Shown one piece after another: positions 1-7,946 of a stretch of DNA of 64,000 nucleotides. The notes beneath the pieces are model-generated. The model was not told where the DNA came from, searched no databases, and saw nothing but the letters and a program-made list of their open reading frames with translations. The DNA comes from Cedecea neteri. Lineage in GTDB: Bacteria; Pseudomonadota; Gammaproteobacteria; Enterobacterales; Enterobacteriaceae. Within the stretch, counting starts at the first letter, position 1. Each line of letters opens with the position of its first letter. Location: positions 186,001 to 250,000 of the forward strand of contig NZ_CP009451.1 in NCBI RefSeq assembly GCF_000757825.1, written 5' to 3'. Both the position numbers and the translations under genes were made by a program.

Positions 1-1
1 G

Positions 2-286
2 ACCTGCCAGCATGCCATCATGTTGGGGCGTTTTGTGGGGTACAACGTCGCGGCAAGCCTGCTGGACGTGGCGCCGTTACCTTATCGCCAGATTAACTAC
101 GTCACCTGCCTCGACCTCGGTAACTGGGGCGCGGTGTTTACCGAAGGCTGGGAGCAGAAGGTGACCCACGTGCGCGAGGAAGCGAAGAAAATTAAGCTGT
201 CGATTACCCAGGAACTGATTTACCCGCCGGTGGCAGACAGAAAAATCGCTTTTGAAACCGCAGATCCGTTAGCGCCGTTCGTCTAA
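2..286 (+). CDS. NAD(P)/FAD-dependent oxidoreductase, C-terminal part
   Basis: This is the 3' end of a gene that begins before the window; the frame is open from base 2 to TAA at 284-286. The visible 94 residues begin TCQHAIMLGRF. They match the C-terminal part of the pyridine-nucleotide-disulfide oxidoreductase family (NDH-2-like NADH dehydrogenases), where the second FAD-binding stretch (GRFVGYNVAASLL) is followed by YVTCLDLGNWGAVFTEGWE. Known members move electrons from NAD(P)H to quinones or other acceptors through FAD. The Rossmann and catalytic parts lie outside, so the exact substrate cannot be given. The family call is by recall of this C-terminal pattern. Confidence 0.75.
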   Translation, partial: TCQHAIMLGRFVGYNVAASLLDVAPLPYRQINYVTCLDLGNWGAVFTEGWEQKVTHVREEAKKIKLSITQELIYPPVADRKIAFETADPLAPFV

Positions 287-325
287 GCGCTTTATCATGC
301 TGCCGAATGTTTATCAGGAGGCAGC

Positions 326-643
326 ATGGCTAACGACATCACTTTTTTCCGCCGCTTTGAGCACGACATTGTCGCCGGGCTTAAAACCATCACCCTGCGC
401 GACAGCAGTGAGTCACATTTTGAGCCAGGGCAGCGTTTACGCGTCGGCCGCTATGAAGATGACGTCTATTTCTGCACTATCGATGTGATCGGCGTGACGC
501 CGGTACTGCTTGACGATCTGGACGATGAGCACGCCCGCCAGGAGAATATGACGCTGGCAGAGCTTAAACAGGTTATTGGTGAGATTTATCCGGGATTAAA
601 TGCGCTGTACGAAATTTCTTTCCGCCTGGTGAGCGTGCCTTGA
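326..643 (+). CDS. yqfB: YqfB, N4-acetylcytidine amidohydrolase (ASCH domain)
   Basis: A 105-residue ASCH-domain protein closely resembling E. coli YqfB (103 residues), which hydrolyses N4-acetylcytidine to cytidine and acetate in nucleoside salvage. The three residues reported as catalytic in E. coli (Lys21, Thr24, Glu74) are at Lys20, Thr23 and Glu73 here, inside LAGxKTIT-like and RQENMTL motifs. A strong Shine-Dalgarno (AGGAGG, 318-323) precedes the ATG. It stands 40 bp after the oxidoreductase on the same strand, with no obvious functional link. It is likely a single-domain cytoplasmic enzyme. Confidence 0.93.
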   Translation: MANDITFFRRFEHDIVAGLKTITLRDSSESHFEPGQRLRVGRYEDDVYFCTIDVIGVTPVLLDDLDDEHARQENMTLAELKQVIGEIYPGLNALYEISFRLVSVP

Positions 644-772
644 TAAAACACGGGCTTTTTTCAGGGCATTACCGGGGATAAGCAGGATGTGTGAGTGGTT
701 ATTGCACGATAGCCTTTCGTCACTCAATGATAGGATCGTGAATTAATTTATTTCAATCACGCAAATGTCATC

Positions 773-2161
773 ATGCAAAATCACTTTTTGAAACAGATTC
801 AGCATTACCTGAAGGATTTTGAAAACCCGGCGCTGGTGGCTCAGGTGCCTCAGTCACTTGCCGATTACCTTTTCTCAAACCAGGCGTTGCTTGATGACAG
901 CCGTATCACGCTGGACTTAATCAACGCGTTAGGCGACAGCCTTGAAGGCAAGCCGCAGAACCTCAACCAACTTTATCTGGCTCTTTATCTCTTCTGGTTG
1001 AACGCTATGGCGCATAGCGGCATCGATATCTTTTATTTTGGCGAATTAAGTAAGCTGCAAATGCTTGGCTCGCGATTCAGAGCTTCCGCCATTAATAATC
1101 TCTATTATCTGAATGCCGAAGAGCAAAATCAGCAGGAAATTGATGCTTTTGATGCAAAGATCGCAGCAAGTACCGCCCCTTTTATCCTTTACGATCCTCA
1201 GGGGCTAAAACTGGCTCTGGCGGTTGAGCATCCTCAGGCCATCGCCTGCATTTCATATTATGATTTGCTGATCGATAATTTCATCCCCTTAAGTACAAAT
1301 GCCATCCAGCACACGCATTTGCTGGCGCAGCAATACGCTGCGCTGGCTGACCCGGACGTTAAAACGGTTATTATTGGTAACTCTTACAGCTTCTATGGCT
1401 TCCCTGAGGCGTGGCTGGAACACAGCGTCAATATCTCTACCCACAGTTTGGGACTTAAGCAGGCGCAGCAGCTGACGGCACATATCCTTGAGCGTTACCC
1501 GCAGGTACAGAACTTTGTTTATTGCCTGGGTTTTTTTGATCTGTACAGCGATCTGCTAAAAACAAAAGACGACTTTAACCAGCAGATTATTCATGCCTGG
1601 AGCCAGCTCAACAGCCATTATCTGATAAAGGGCGCCAGCGAATCCGCCTCGGACGATATTCAGGTCTTTAGCCGCCTGGTGATGCCATTTCCAGCGCAGG
1701 GGCAGCCCATTACCGGGCTGGATGATGTCATCTTCAGGGAGCAAATTTGCGAATCCACACGAAATTTAACGGGCAATCTTACTTCTCTGCCTCCGGCCCG
1801 GCAGCAGCAGATGGCGCAGCAGCGTGGCATAGCTCACTCTAAATCGGTTCATCATCAGGTCACACTGAATGAAAATACGCGGCGGGTGGCCGAAATGGAC
1901 GTTCTGTTAGCGAAGCACGGCAGGAAGGTTGTCTGGCTGACGCCACCGTTCCCGGCAGCTTATGTAGACAATCTGGACGTCAGGATGAAATATACGCATC
2001 GCAGCTGCTTCTCCGGGCTGGAGGCTGCACATTCGCGGTTTATCGATCTCTCAGAAAGCCCGGTATTTGTCGGGGAGGATTTCCGCGATGGTGACCATCT
2101 GAATTTTGCTGGTGCCAGAAAAATGGCTGAAGTTCTACGAGAACTGAACGTGGTTATATAG
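773..2161 (+). CDS. SGNH-hydrolase-like protein of unknown function
   Basis: A 462-residue protein that I do not recognise by name. Around residue 200 a beta-strand leads into IIGNSYSFYG, which looks like the serine-bearing block I of SGNH/GDSL-type hydrolases. Near the C-terminus DGDHLNFAGARKMAE has the D-x-x-H arrangement of block V. The N-terminal 180 residues look helical and have no counterpart I know. No signal peptide or membrane segment is visible, so it is probably cytoplasmic. The start ATG has no clear Shine-Dalgarno. Flanking genes are unrelated and it appears monocistronic, ending at a strong hairpin (2178-2197). An acyl- or acetyl-esterase role is only a fold-level inference. 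Confidence 0.6.
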   Translation: MQNHFLKQIQHYLKDFENPALVAQVPQSLADYLFSNQALLDDSRITLDLINALGDSLEGKPQNLNQLYLALYLFWLNAMAHSGIDIFYFGELSKLQMLGSRFRASAINNLYYLNAEEQNQQEIDAFDAKIAASTAPFILYDPQGLKLALAVEHPQAIACISYYDLLIDNFIPLSTNAIQHTHLLAQQYAALADPDVKTVIIGNSYSFYGFPEAWLEHSVNISTHSLGLKQAQQLTAHILERYPQVQNFVYCLGFFDLYSDLLKTKDDFNQQIIHAWSQLNSHYLIKGASESASDDIQVFSRLVMPFPAQGQPITGLDDVIFREQICESTRNLTGNLTSLPPARQQQMAQQRGIAHSKSVHHQVTLNENTRRVAEMDVLLAKHGRKVVWLTPPFPAAYVDNLDVRMKYTHRSCFSGLEAAHSRFIDLSESPVFVGEDFRDGDHLNFAGARKMAEVLRELNVVI

Positions 2162-2177
2162 CCGTTTTATGCAACAA

Positions 2178-2197
2178 GGGAAGGGCAAACCCTTCCC
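2178..2197. terminator. Convergent intergenic hairpin
   Basis: GGGAAGGG-CAAA-CCCTTCCC forms a perfect 8-bp stem with a 4-base loop between the converging SGNH-like gene and ydcH. No long T-run follows on either strand, so efficiency is uncertain, but its position suits a shared terminator. Confidence 0.55.
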
Positions 2198-2211
2198 CGG
2201 TTTCAATGCTA

Positions 2212-2433
2212 TCAGGCCGGCTGGCTGGCCTGTTTCAACATCTGGTAAAGCTCTTGTTTTACCCTCAGTTTTTCTTTCTTCATCTGCACGACTTCATCGT
2301 TGTATCCCGTCCCTTGCGGCCCCTCCTTGCGCATAATCTCGCTATCGAGACGGTTGTGTTTATTACACAGGCTGAGAAAGCGGGGGTTTTCGGACTTCAG
2401 GTGGGAAATCAAATCACGGTACTCAGGAAACAT
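2212..2433 (-). CDS. ydcH: YdcH family protein (DUF465)
   Basis: A 73-residue helical protein beginning MFPEYRDLISHLKSENPRF, nearly identical in this stretch to E. coli YdcH. DUF465 proteins are short antiparallel helical hairpins with no settled biochemical role. Here the second half (EVVQMKKEKLRVKQELYQML) is a clear amphipathic helix. In E. coli ydcH lies next to rimL, but no rimL is present here. The gene is oriented away from yqjH and is separated from it by a 261-bp intergenic region. Confidence 0.92.
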   Translation of the reverse strand: MFPEYRDLISHLKSENPRFLSLCNKHNRLDSEIMRKEGPQGTGYNDEVVQMKKEKLRVKQELYQMLKQASQPA

Positions 2434-2575
2434 GTCAGGCCTCCCTGGTCAGATGGTAGGTGAGTGGATGAACAACTGGCTGATGCCAACCTCAGTGTAG
2501 AACCTGATTTGCGATAAGGGAAAGGACAAAAAAGTATCGTTTTGTCAATTTGCGATCGCGGTAGCGCCGTACTGA

Positions 2576-2591
2576 AATGCATGTCATTCTC
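2576..2591. promoter_or_regulatory. Possible degenerate Fur box upstream of yqjH
   Basis: AATGCATGTCATTCTC agrees at 11 of 16 positions with the 3' part of the 19-bp Fur consensus (GATAATGATAATCATTATC). The match is weak. It is mentioned because E. coli yqjH is iron-regulated and this site lies about 105 bp before the gene. Confidence 0.25.
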
Positions 2592-2650
2592 ATTTTTACG
2601 CCGGCAGGTTAACGCCGCAAAATGATAAAGACAGGCGGTATGGCGTGCTC

Positions 2651-2675
2651 TAAGATATGTCTATGATATATCTTA
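2651..2675. promoter_or_regulatory. Inverted-repeat operator, probably for YqjI
   Basis: A perfect inverted repeat TAAGATAT-N9-ATATCTTA lies 20 bp before the yqjH start. AT-rich dyads of this kind are bound by PadR-type repressors, and E. coli YqjI represses yqjH and its own gene. Because yqjI is the next gene in the same operon, this one site could serve both. Confidence 0.65.
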
Positions 2676-2694
2676 CATACCTAAAAGGCACGCT

Positions 2695-3459
2695 ATGACC
2701 ACACAAAACAATGCCAAAAAAATGCCGGTTCGGGTTCGTAATGAACTGAAGTTTCGTGAATTAACGGTAAAAACTAAAAGCTTTATCGCCGATACGTTTT
2801 ACCGCCTCGTGTTCAGCAGCCCGCAGCTGGCAGACTTTTCCTCACAGGGGTTCGACGACCACATTAAAGTGTTCTTCCCGGCAGAAAACGGAGAGTTTAC
2901 CCCGCCGCAGATAACCAGCGAGGGCATTGTCTGGGGTGAGGGCGCGCGGCCACAGTCGCGGGACTATACGCCGCTGGACTTCGACGCGGAGCGCTGCGAA
3001 TTAACGATTGATTTCTACCTGCACGACGGCGGGGTCGCCAGCAGCTGGGCGAAAGAAGCGCAGCCGGGAGATAAGCTGTTTATCGGTGGGCCACGCGGCT
3101 CTCTGGTCACGCCAACGGACTATCACTGGCAGCTTTACGTGACAGATGAAAGCGGCCTGCCTGCCGTTCGCCGCCGTCTCCAGTCGCTGAGTAAGGAAGT
3201 GCAGGTTCAGGTGCTGGTCAACTGCCACAATACCGACAGTCTGAACTATCTGAGCGAATTTCCAGCGGCAAAAGTGCAGGCGTTAACATATGGGGAAATC
3301 GCTGAGTACCTGAAGCACGCGGAGATCCCGGCTGACGACTACTACATCTGGATTGTGGGCGAAGGAAAGCAGGCGAAAGCGCTGGGTGATTACCTGCTGG
3401 AAGAGCGTGGCCTGGATGCGGACCTGGTCCGCGCCGTTGCCTACTGGCATGACAAATAA
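2695..3459 (+). CDS. yqjH: YqjH, NADPH-dependent ferric-chelate reductase
   Basis: A 254-residue siderophore-interacting protein (SIP/ViuB family). These cytoplasmic FAD enzymes use NADPH to reduce iron in imported ferric siderophores and so release it. The FAD-binding N-terminal half contains SRDYTPLDF (the R-x-Y-T flavin motif, near residue 85), followed by IDFYLHDGGVASSWA and GDKLFIGGPRGS. The C-terminal half includes YYIWIVGEGKQAK and ends with RAVAYWHDK, which is typical of the family. It is followed after 8 bp by yqjI and is probably co-transcribed with it. In E. coli the two genes are divergent. Confidence 0.93.
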   Translation: MTTQNNAKKMPVRVRNELKFRELTVKTKSFIADTFYRLVFSSPQLADFSSQGFDDHIKVFFPAENGEFTPPQITSEGIVWGEGARPQSRDYTPLDFDAERCELTIDFYLHDGGVASSWAKEAQPGDKLFIGGPRGSLVTPTDYHWQLYVTDESGLPAVRRRLQSLSKEVQVQVLVNCHNTDSLNYLSEFPAAKVQALTYGEIAEYLKHAEIPADDYYIWIVGEGKQAKALGDYLLEERGLDADLVRAVAYWHDK

Positions 3460-3467
3460 GGCGACCG

Positions 3468-3983
3468 ATGGTGCGTATTCATCCTGAACAAAACCACCCG
3501 GAAGGGCGCGCCCGCCATCGCCGTGAACGTCTGTTTGACGCCAACGACATCCGCCTGCTGATTCTGCATCTTTTGGCTGGCGGCCCGGCGCACGGTTATG
3601 AGCTTATAAAGTCCATTGAAAGCCTGGCGAAAGGGGAATATGTGCCGAGCCCCGGCATTATTTATCCTAACCTGACGCTGATGGAGGAAATGGGCTTAAT
3701 CACGGTGGGCGAAGGGCAAAGTGGGAAAAAATCCTTCACGCTGACGGCAGAAGGAAAAGCCTCGCTTGAACAGCATCCATCCGAACTGGAAGCGGTGACC
3801 ACCAGGCTGGCCACCCTCGGCGTTCTCGGCGGCAACCGCCGTTTACCCGAGGTACAGCGCGCAATTCATAATTTCAAAACGGCGCTGCACGCTAAACTGG
3901 GCAGCACTGAGCTTTCGAAAGAGACGCTGTACAAAATCATCGACACGCTGGATCAGGCGGCTAAAGATATCGAGCGTAGTTAG
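3468..3983 (+). CDS. yqjI: YqjI-like PadR-family repressor
   Basis: A 171-residue PadR-type regulator. Winged-helix residues run from about 25 to 110 and include AHGYELIKSIESLAKGEYVPSPGIIYPNL and GKKSFTLTAEGKA, as in E. coli YqjI, the metal-responsive repressor of yqjH. The C-terminal helical domain (RAIHNFKTALHAKL) also matches. The E. coli protein has a roughly 50-residue Cys/His-rich N-terminal metal-binding extension. Here only about 23 residues precede the helix-turn-helix, with three histidines and no cysteine, so the metal-sensing mode may differ. It follows yqjH by 8 bp and probably acts at the dyad at 2651-2675. Confidence 0.85.
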   Translation: MVRIHPEQNHPEGRARHRRERLFDANDIRLLILHLLAGGPAHGYELIKSIESLAKGEYVPSPGIIYPNLTLMEEMGLITVGEGQSGKKSFTLTAEGKASLEQHPSELEAVTTRLATLGVLGGNRRLPEVQRAIHNFKTALHAKLGSTELSKETLYKIIDTLDQAAKDIERS

Positions 3984-3990
3984 CGTCAGC

Positions 3991-4015
3991 CAGGGCGTGA
4001 ACGTTCAACGCCCTG
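3991..4015. terminator. Hairpin after yqjI
   Basis: CAGGGCGT and ACGCCCTG form an 8-bp stem around an inner TGAACGTTCA-like palindrome directly after the yqjI stop. A T-run is poor. It probably ends the yqjH-yqjI transcript. It also argues against a start for the next gene inside it. Confidence 0.5.
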
Positions 4016-4077
4016 ACTTGCTATTTGATCCCTGCGGCGTACCATACCGTTTTCAAAGTCGGAAAAGATGTGCCGCA

Positions 4078-4443
4078 GTGAACAATCCCGATAGCGTTTT
4101 TCAGCGCCTTACACGCTCCCCGTTTCGCCAGCGTTTCCAGCTCGGCCCAAAAGAACGCCAGTACTGCATCGATAAAGGCCCGGAAACCGTCACCCGCCAT
4201 GCAGAAGAGTTTATCGCCCTCCGCCTGGCACCTGCCGAACCAAAAAATGACGGCAAACAAACGCCTATGCGCGGCCATCCGGTCTTTATTGCTCAGCACG
4301 CCACGGCAACCTGCTGCAGAGGTTGCCTGGCAAAATGGCACGCAATACCGGCGGGAAGACCGCTGACTGATGCGGAACAGCGCTACGTGGTGGGCATTTT
4401 ATATCGTTGGCTGACGGCACAAATGACGGGGCAAAAACCTTAA
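4078..4443 (+). CDS. DUF4186 family protein
   Basis: A DUF4186 protein whose core reads GKQTPMRGHPVFIAQHATATCC, then RGCLAKWHAIPAGR. The conserved histidines and Cys-Cys-x-x-Cys cluster suggest metal binding, but no function is established. I chose the GTG at 4078 (VNNPDSVFQRLTRSPFR), which gives 121 residues, close to what I recall for the family. The longer frame from ATG 3997 would add 27 residues of uncharacteristic sequence and would start inside the hairpin after yqjI. A weak GGAAAAG lies about 11 bases upstream. Confidence 0.8.
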   Translation: MNNPDSVFQRLTRSPFRQRFQLGPKERQYCIDKGPETVTRHAEEFIALRLAPAEPKNDGKQTPMRGHPVFIAQHATATCCRGCLAKWHAIPAGRPLTDAEQRYVVGILYRWLTAQMTGQKP

Positions 4444-4461
4444 GTACGTGCGGTAAGGGAA

Positions 4462-4920
4462 CTACGGTTTCGCAACTGTGGGGCGTGATTTTTCGAAGCG
4501 AATATCTTCGCTATCTTGCTCACCCACAGGCAGCCAGCCGTTACGCTGATAAAATGATGCGGCGCGGCTGTTTGCCGCCGTTTCAAGCCAGATGGTGGGC
4601 TGTTGGGCAAACAGAAACGCCTCGGCTTTTTTCAGCAGTAATTTCCCGAGGCCCAGGCCTTCAAACTGCGGCAGGACGAACATCGCAAACAGGCAGGCCT
4701 CTTCGGCAATAGCCATGGCAAAACCCGCGGGCTCATCATCAACCTCGACCAGCCAGATGCATGGGGATTCGGCAATAATATCGGCAATAGTCTGTGGGGT
4801 AATGCCCATTTCGGCCATTTCTTCGCGTGAAAGATGGTTCTCTTTAACGCTGGTTCGGATGGTGAAAATCGTCTCGATATCGGCCAGCACCGCATCTCGA
4901 AGGGTCAGGATAGGTGACAT
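4462..4920 (-). CDS. GNAT family N-acetyltransferase
   Basis: A 152-residue single-domain GNAT enzyme that would transfer an acetyl group from acetyl-CoA to an unknown amine. Motif A is clear at about residues 78-97: LFAMFVLPQFEGLGLGKLLL, where EGLGLG is the pyrophosphate-binding Q/R-x-x-G-x-G/A loop. Motif B follows as ANSRAASFYQRNGW. A short AAGGAATTTT stretch precedes the ATG. It lies downstream of pqqU on the same strand, but the hairpin at 4940-4960 separates them, so it is probably its own unit. Confidence 0.85.
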   Translation of the reverse strand: MSPILTLRDAVLADIETIFTIRTSVKENHLSREEMAEMGITPQTIADIIAESPCIWLVEVDDEPAGFAMAIAEEACLFAMFVLPQFEGLGLGKLLLKKAEAFLFAQQPTIWLETAANSRAASFYQRNGWLPVGEQDSEDIRFEKSRPTVAKP

Positions 4921-4939
4921 AAAATTCCTTTTTAAATGT

Positions 4940-4960
4940 CCCTCCGGCTTAGCCGGAGGG
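4940..4960 (-). terminator. Terminator-like hairpin after pqqU
   Basis: CCCTCCGGC-TTA-GCCGGAGGG is a perfect 9-bp GC-rich stem directly downstream of the pqqU stop. The T-run on the minus strand is weak (acattt), so partial readthrough into the GNAT gene is possible. Confidence 0.6.
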
Positions 4961-4967
4961 AAAACGC

Positions 4968-7115
4968 TTACTGGAAGCTATAGCTGACGTTGACGCCCAC
5001 GCCGTAGTTACGGCCAGGCGCTGGCTCAAAATAGCGGCCATTGCCTTCATTGACAATCACCGAACCGACGTAATCGCGGTCGAACAGATTATCAACCCGC
5101 CCCCAGATGTCCAGCAGCCAGTTTTGCTGCAGCTGAAGCTTGTAGCCGGTGTTCAATCCCACGGTGGTGTAGGTTGACGCTTTGGCGTCGTTTTGGTCAT
5201 CGGCCTGAATATCACTCATGTAGCGAACATCCGCGCCCGCATACCAGCCGTCTTCAGGCACGTAGCCCAACGACGCGTAACCCATATTGCGGGCGATGCC
5301 CGGCATCCGGTTGCCGTTGCAGTCGTTTGTGCCACAAACGTTGCTGCGGTAGGTGGCATCGAGGTACGTCCAGGCCATTTTCAACCGCCAGTCTGCGGCG
5401 AACTGCTGATCGAGAGAAAGCTCAAGTCCACGGCGGCGAGTTTCACCGGCATTTTTATAGGTCGTGCGCCCGCCGTTGCTTTGATCGACCACGATCTCGT
5501 TATCGGTGTCGGTCTGGAACAGGGCGGCGGTAAACAGGCCGTTGCCGATGCGGTTTTTACTGCCAACCTCAACCGTGGTGCTGGTCGAGGGCTGCAGAGC
5601 AAAGTTCAGCCCGGACGCGCCGTTGTCGCGGTAAGAAAGCTCGTTGATGGTTGGCGTTTCAAACCCACGGCCTGCGGAAGTGTAAACATTCCAGCCATTG
5701 TTGACGGCATATTTTAACGAGGCGGCAGGCAACCATTTGTGATAGCTGGCGTTGCCGCTGTCGTCGCCGTTTTTCCCCACGATGTAATAGTCGTTTGAAT
5801 CAAAGTAGACCGAGCTGTAGCGCACGCCCGCATCCAGGCTGAGTTTGTCGGTCAACTGCCACGTGGTTTGCAGGTACGGGTCGAGGTTCCACATCAGGTT
5901 GCGCTCGTTACGGCGCAGGTTGCCTTGCTCGCCCAGCACCGTGGCGCCGTTCACCGTCACAAAGTTCTCGTAGCCTTTGCGCTTCTCGGTCATCGTCTCG
6001 TAGTCCAGCCCGGTGGTGAAGCTGACCGGCACGCTGCCGAGTTCGCCGTTGTGCGTCCAGCGTGTATCAATACCCTGGTAATGTCTTGCCAGTTGGATCA
6101 CGCCGCCGGGATGAGTGGGGCTTTTCTGGACTGCCGCCGGAATGGACTGGAACTGCGTAGTCTCACGCACGCCCGCGTACATCATCACGCTTAAATCATC
6201 GTGTTCGCTGAGCTGGCGGTCATAGCGCAGCCCGCCCTGAGTTTGCTTCGTCGTTTTACGCGTATTGTACTGATCGGCCCGTGGCGCTTGTTTGGGATTG
6301 TCCCGCCACTCCTGCTCGGTCAGGCCGCCGGGATCGTTGGCGTCAATGTCCACGCTGTTGAACAGCAAAGTCAGCTTGCTGACGTCGTTCAGGCGAACGC
6401 CAAGCTTTGCATTGCCGAGGTTTTTCTGCGCGCTGCTGTGGTCACGGTAGCCGTGCGTGGTAAAGCGCGAGGCGGATACGGCATAGTCCACGTCACCGGC
6501 ATGGGTGCCGTCGCCGGTTGAGCCGGTGGCCTTCACGCTGTTGCGCCAGCTACCGAAGCTGCCGTAATAGCTGCTGGCTTCGAACGTAGGCGGCTGACGG
6601 CCGGTTTCCGTTGTGACGTTAACGACCCCGCCCGAGGAGTTGCCGTACAGCGCGGAAAACGGGCCACGAAGCACCTCGATGCTCTCCACGCTATTAAGAT
6701 CGATATTTGACGTTTGCCCCTGACCATCGGGCATCGTGGCCGGGATCCCGTCCACATACATGCGCACGCCTCTTACACCGTACATTGACCGCGAACCAAA
6801 ACCGCGCACCGAAAGCTGTAAATCCTGGGCGTAGTTCTGGCGGTTCTGAATTTGCAGCCCAGGGACGCTGCCGAGATTTTCCGAAAGATTTATCCGCGGC
6901 GCGGCCTGGCGCAGGTCATCGCCTGAAACAACGCTCACTGCAGCAGGCGTATCCAGTTCGGAAACCGTCGTGGGCTTAGCGGTCACCAGCAGCGTGGTTT
7001 CATCGGTTTGCGTTGTGTCGGCGGCTTGCGTAAAGCAGGGGGTGAAGGCCGGGATCAGGAGAAGGGAAAGGGCGGTTTTGCTGCTATGGGGTTTGTTTTT
7101 CTGGGTTGTTTTCAT
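4968..7115 (-). CDS. pqqU: PqqU (YncD), TonB-dependent outer-membrane receptor
   Basis: A 715-residue TonB-dependent receptor closely matching E. coli YncD/PqqU, the outer-membrane importer of the redox cofactor pyrroloquinoline quinone. A signal peptide (about residues 1-31) is followed by a TonB-box-like TLLVTA. The plug domain carries SELDTPAAVSVVSGDDLR and NRQNYAQDLQLSVRGFGSRSMYG. The 22-strand barrel ends in the aromatic-terminated VNVSYSFQ. The plug sequence is nearly identical to YncD by recall. No Shine-Dalgarno is obvious at the ATG. It is divergent from the fasciclin-sigma operon and shares a 227-bp intergenic region with it. Confidence 0.93.
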   Translation of the reverse strand: MKTTQKNKPHSSKTALSLLLIPAFTPCFTQAADTTQTDETTLLVTAKPTTVSELDTPAAVSVVSGDDLRQAAPRINLSENLGSVPGLQIQNRQNYAQDLQLSVRGFGSRSMYGVRGVRMYVDGIPATMPDGQGQTSNIDLNSVESIEVLRGPFSALYGNSSGGVVNVTTETGRQPPTFEASSYYGSFGSWRNSVKATGSTGDGTHAGDVDYAVSASRFTTHGYRDHSSAQKNLGNAKLGVRLNDVSKLTLLFNSVDIDANDPGGLTEQEWRDNPKQAPRADQYNTRKTTKQTQGGLRYDRQLSEHDDLSVMMYAGVRETTQFQSIPAAVQKSPTHPGGVIQLARHYQGIDTRWTHNGELGSVPVSFTTGLDYETMTEKRKGYENFVTVNGATVLGEQGNLRRNERNLMWNLDPYLQTTWQLTDKLSLDAGVRYSSVYFDSNDYYIVGKNGDDSGNASYHKWLPAASLKYAVNNGWNVYTSAGRGFETPTINELSYRDNGASGLNFALQPSTSTTVEVGSKNRIGNGLFTAALFQTDTDNEIVVDQSNGGRTTYKNAGETRRRGLELSLDQQFAADWRLKMAWTYLDATYRSNVCGTNDCNGNRMPGIARNMGYASLGYVPEDGWYAGADVRYMSDIQADDQNDAKASTYTTVGLNTGYKLQLQQNWLLDIWGRVDNLFDRDYVGSVIVNEGNGRYFEPAPGRNYGVGVNVSYSFQ

Positions 7116-7266
7116 CAGGGGGTGTTTACGGCATGCGCCAATTGTCAGGATCGTGAGCTTTATATGTTAGTTCTTGTGTTTAAATTTTGAAAACCATTAA
7201 CGCACGTAACGTTAACAATGGGTTGCGAGTGGTGAAAGAAGCGGCGAAATATTTTTTATTTTTACT

Positions 7267-7295
7267 GCATCCAGCGGCGCATCCTCACCCGTATA
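7267..7295 (+). promoter_or_regulatory. Candidate ECF-sigma promoter before the fasciclin gene
   Basis: GCATCC (7267-7272), a 17-bp spacer and CGTATA (7290-7295) form a -35/-10 pair unlike sigma-70 sites, about 50 bp before the fasciclin start. ECF sigma factors commonly drive their own operon from such elements. No experimental motif is known to me for this sigma, so the assignment is an inference from position and pattern. Confidence 0.4.
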
Positions 7296-7342
7296 TCAGA
7301 ATGTGAGCAACTCTCTTGCTCCCTACAATTGAGGAATTCAAC

Positions 7343-7903
7343 ATGAACAAGTATTTTGCTTCCGCCGTGTGCGCCTCCGCTTTTTTCAGTACTTTGAGCA
7401 TTGCCTCAATGACGAATGATTCCGTGATGGTCGGCGGTGCAGCGATGTATCCGTCAAAAAATATTGTTGAGAACGCCGTGAATTCCAAAGATCACACTAC
7501 GCTGGTCGCGGCGGTGAAGGCCGCCGGTTTAGTGGATACGCTGCAGAGCAAAGGGCCGTTTACCGTCTTTGCCCCAACCGATGCAGCGTTTGCCAAACTG
7601 CCTGCGGGCACGGTCAGTAATTTGATCAAGCCGGAAAATAAAGCCACGCTGACCAGTATCCTGACCTATCACGTGGTAGCCGGAAAATACGATATGAAAG
7701 CGCTGGAGAAAAAAATCCAGCAGGGCGGCGGGAGCGCAGAATTAAAAACCGTGAACGGCCAACCGCTGTGGTTCATGAATAACGGGCCACACAATATTCA
7801 AATTAAAGATGCGAAGGGCAACCTCGCGAATATCAGTACTTATGATGTGAACCAGAAAAATGGCGTTATTGACGTCATTGATACCGTACTGATGCCGAAG
7901 TGA
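7343..7903 (+). CDS. Exported fasciclin-domain protein
   Basis: A 186-residue exported protein with one fasciclin (FAS1) domain. FAS1 domains mediate adhesion or ligand binding outside the membrane. The H1 box is FTVFAPTDAAFAKLP and the second conserved box is ILTYHVVAGKYD; the domain ends GVIDVIDTVLMPK. I start at ATG 7343, nine codons into the longest frame, because GAGG lies just upstream and the protein then begins MNKYFASAVCASAFF, a plausible signal peptide. It is the first gene of a fasciclin-sigma-anti-sigma operon. In mycobacteria the SigK/RskA pair controls FAS1 proteins (MPT70/MPT83), so it is probably the main target of the next two genes. Confidence 0.9.
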   Translation: MNKYFASAVCASAFFSTLSIASMTNDSVMVGGAAMYPSKNIVENAVNSKDHTTLVAAVKAAGLVDTLQSKGPFTVFAPTDAAFAKLPAGTVSNLIKPENKATLTSILTYHVVAGKYDMKALEKKIQQGGGSAELKTVNGQPLWFMNNGPHNIQIKDAKGNLANISTYDVNQKNGVIDVIDTVLMPK

Positions 7904-7912
7904 GTGTCTATA

Positions 7913-7940
7913 CTCGATTCAGGCTTGTCGCCTGGTCGAG
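7913..7940 (+). promoter_or_regulatory. Hairpin over the sigma-factor ribosome binding region
   Basis: CTCGA-tt-CAGGC-ttgtc-GCCTG-g-TCGAG forms a two-part stem that ends 6 bases before the sigma-factor ATG and includes its only GAG-type ribosome-binding bases. There is no following T-run, so translation control or mRNA processing is more likely than termination. Confidence 0.5.
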
Positions 7941-7946
7941 AAAAAT

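Noticed and set aside
3997..4077. N-terminal extension of the DUF4186 protein from ATG 3997
   Set aside because: It begins inside the yqjI terminator-like hairpin and the added residues do not look like the family; GTG 4078 gives the expected length.
4021..4341. 106-residue minus-strand frame across the DUF4186 gene
   Set aside because: The plus strand carries the conserved GHPVFIAQHATATCC family motif, so the minus frame is the shadow.
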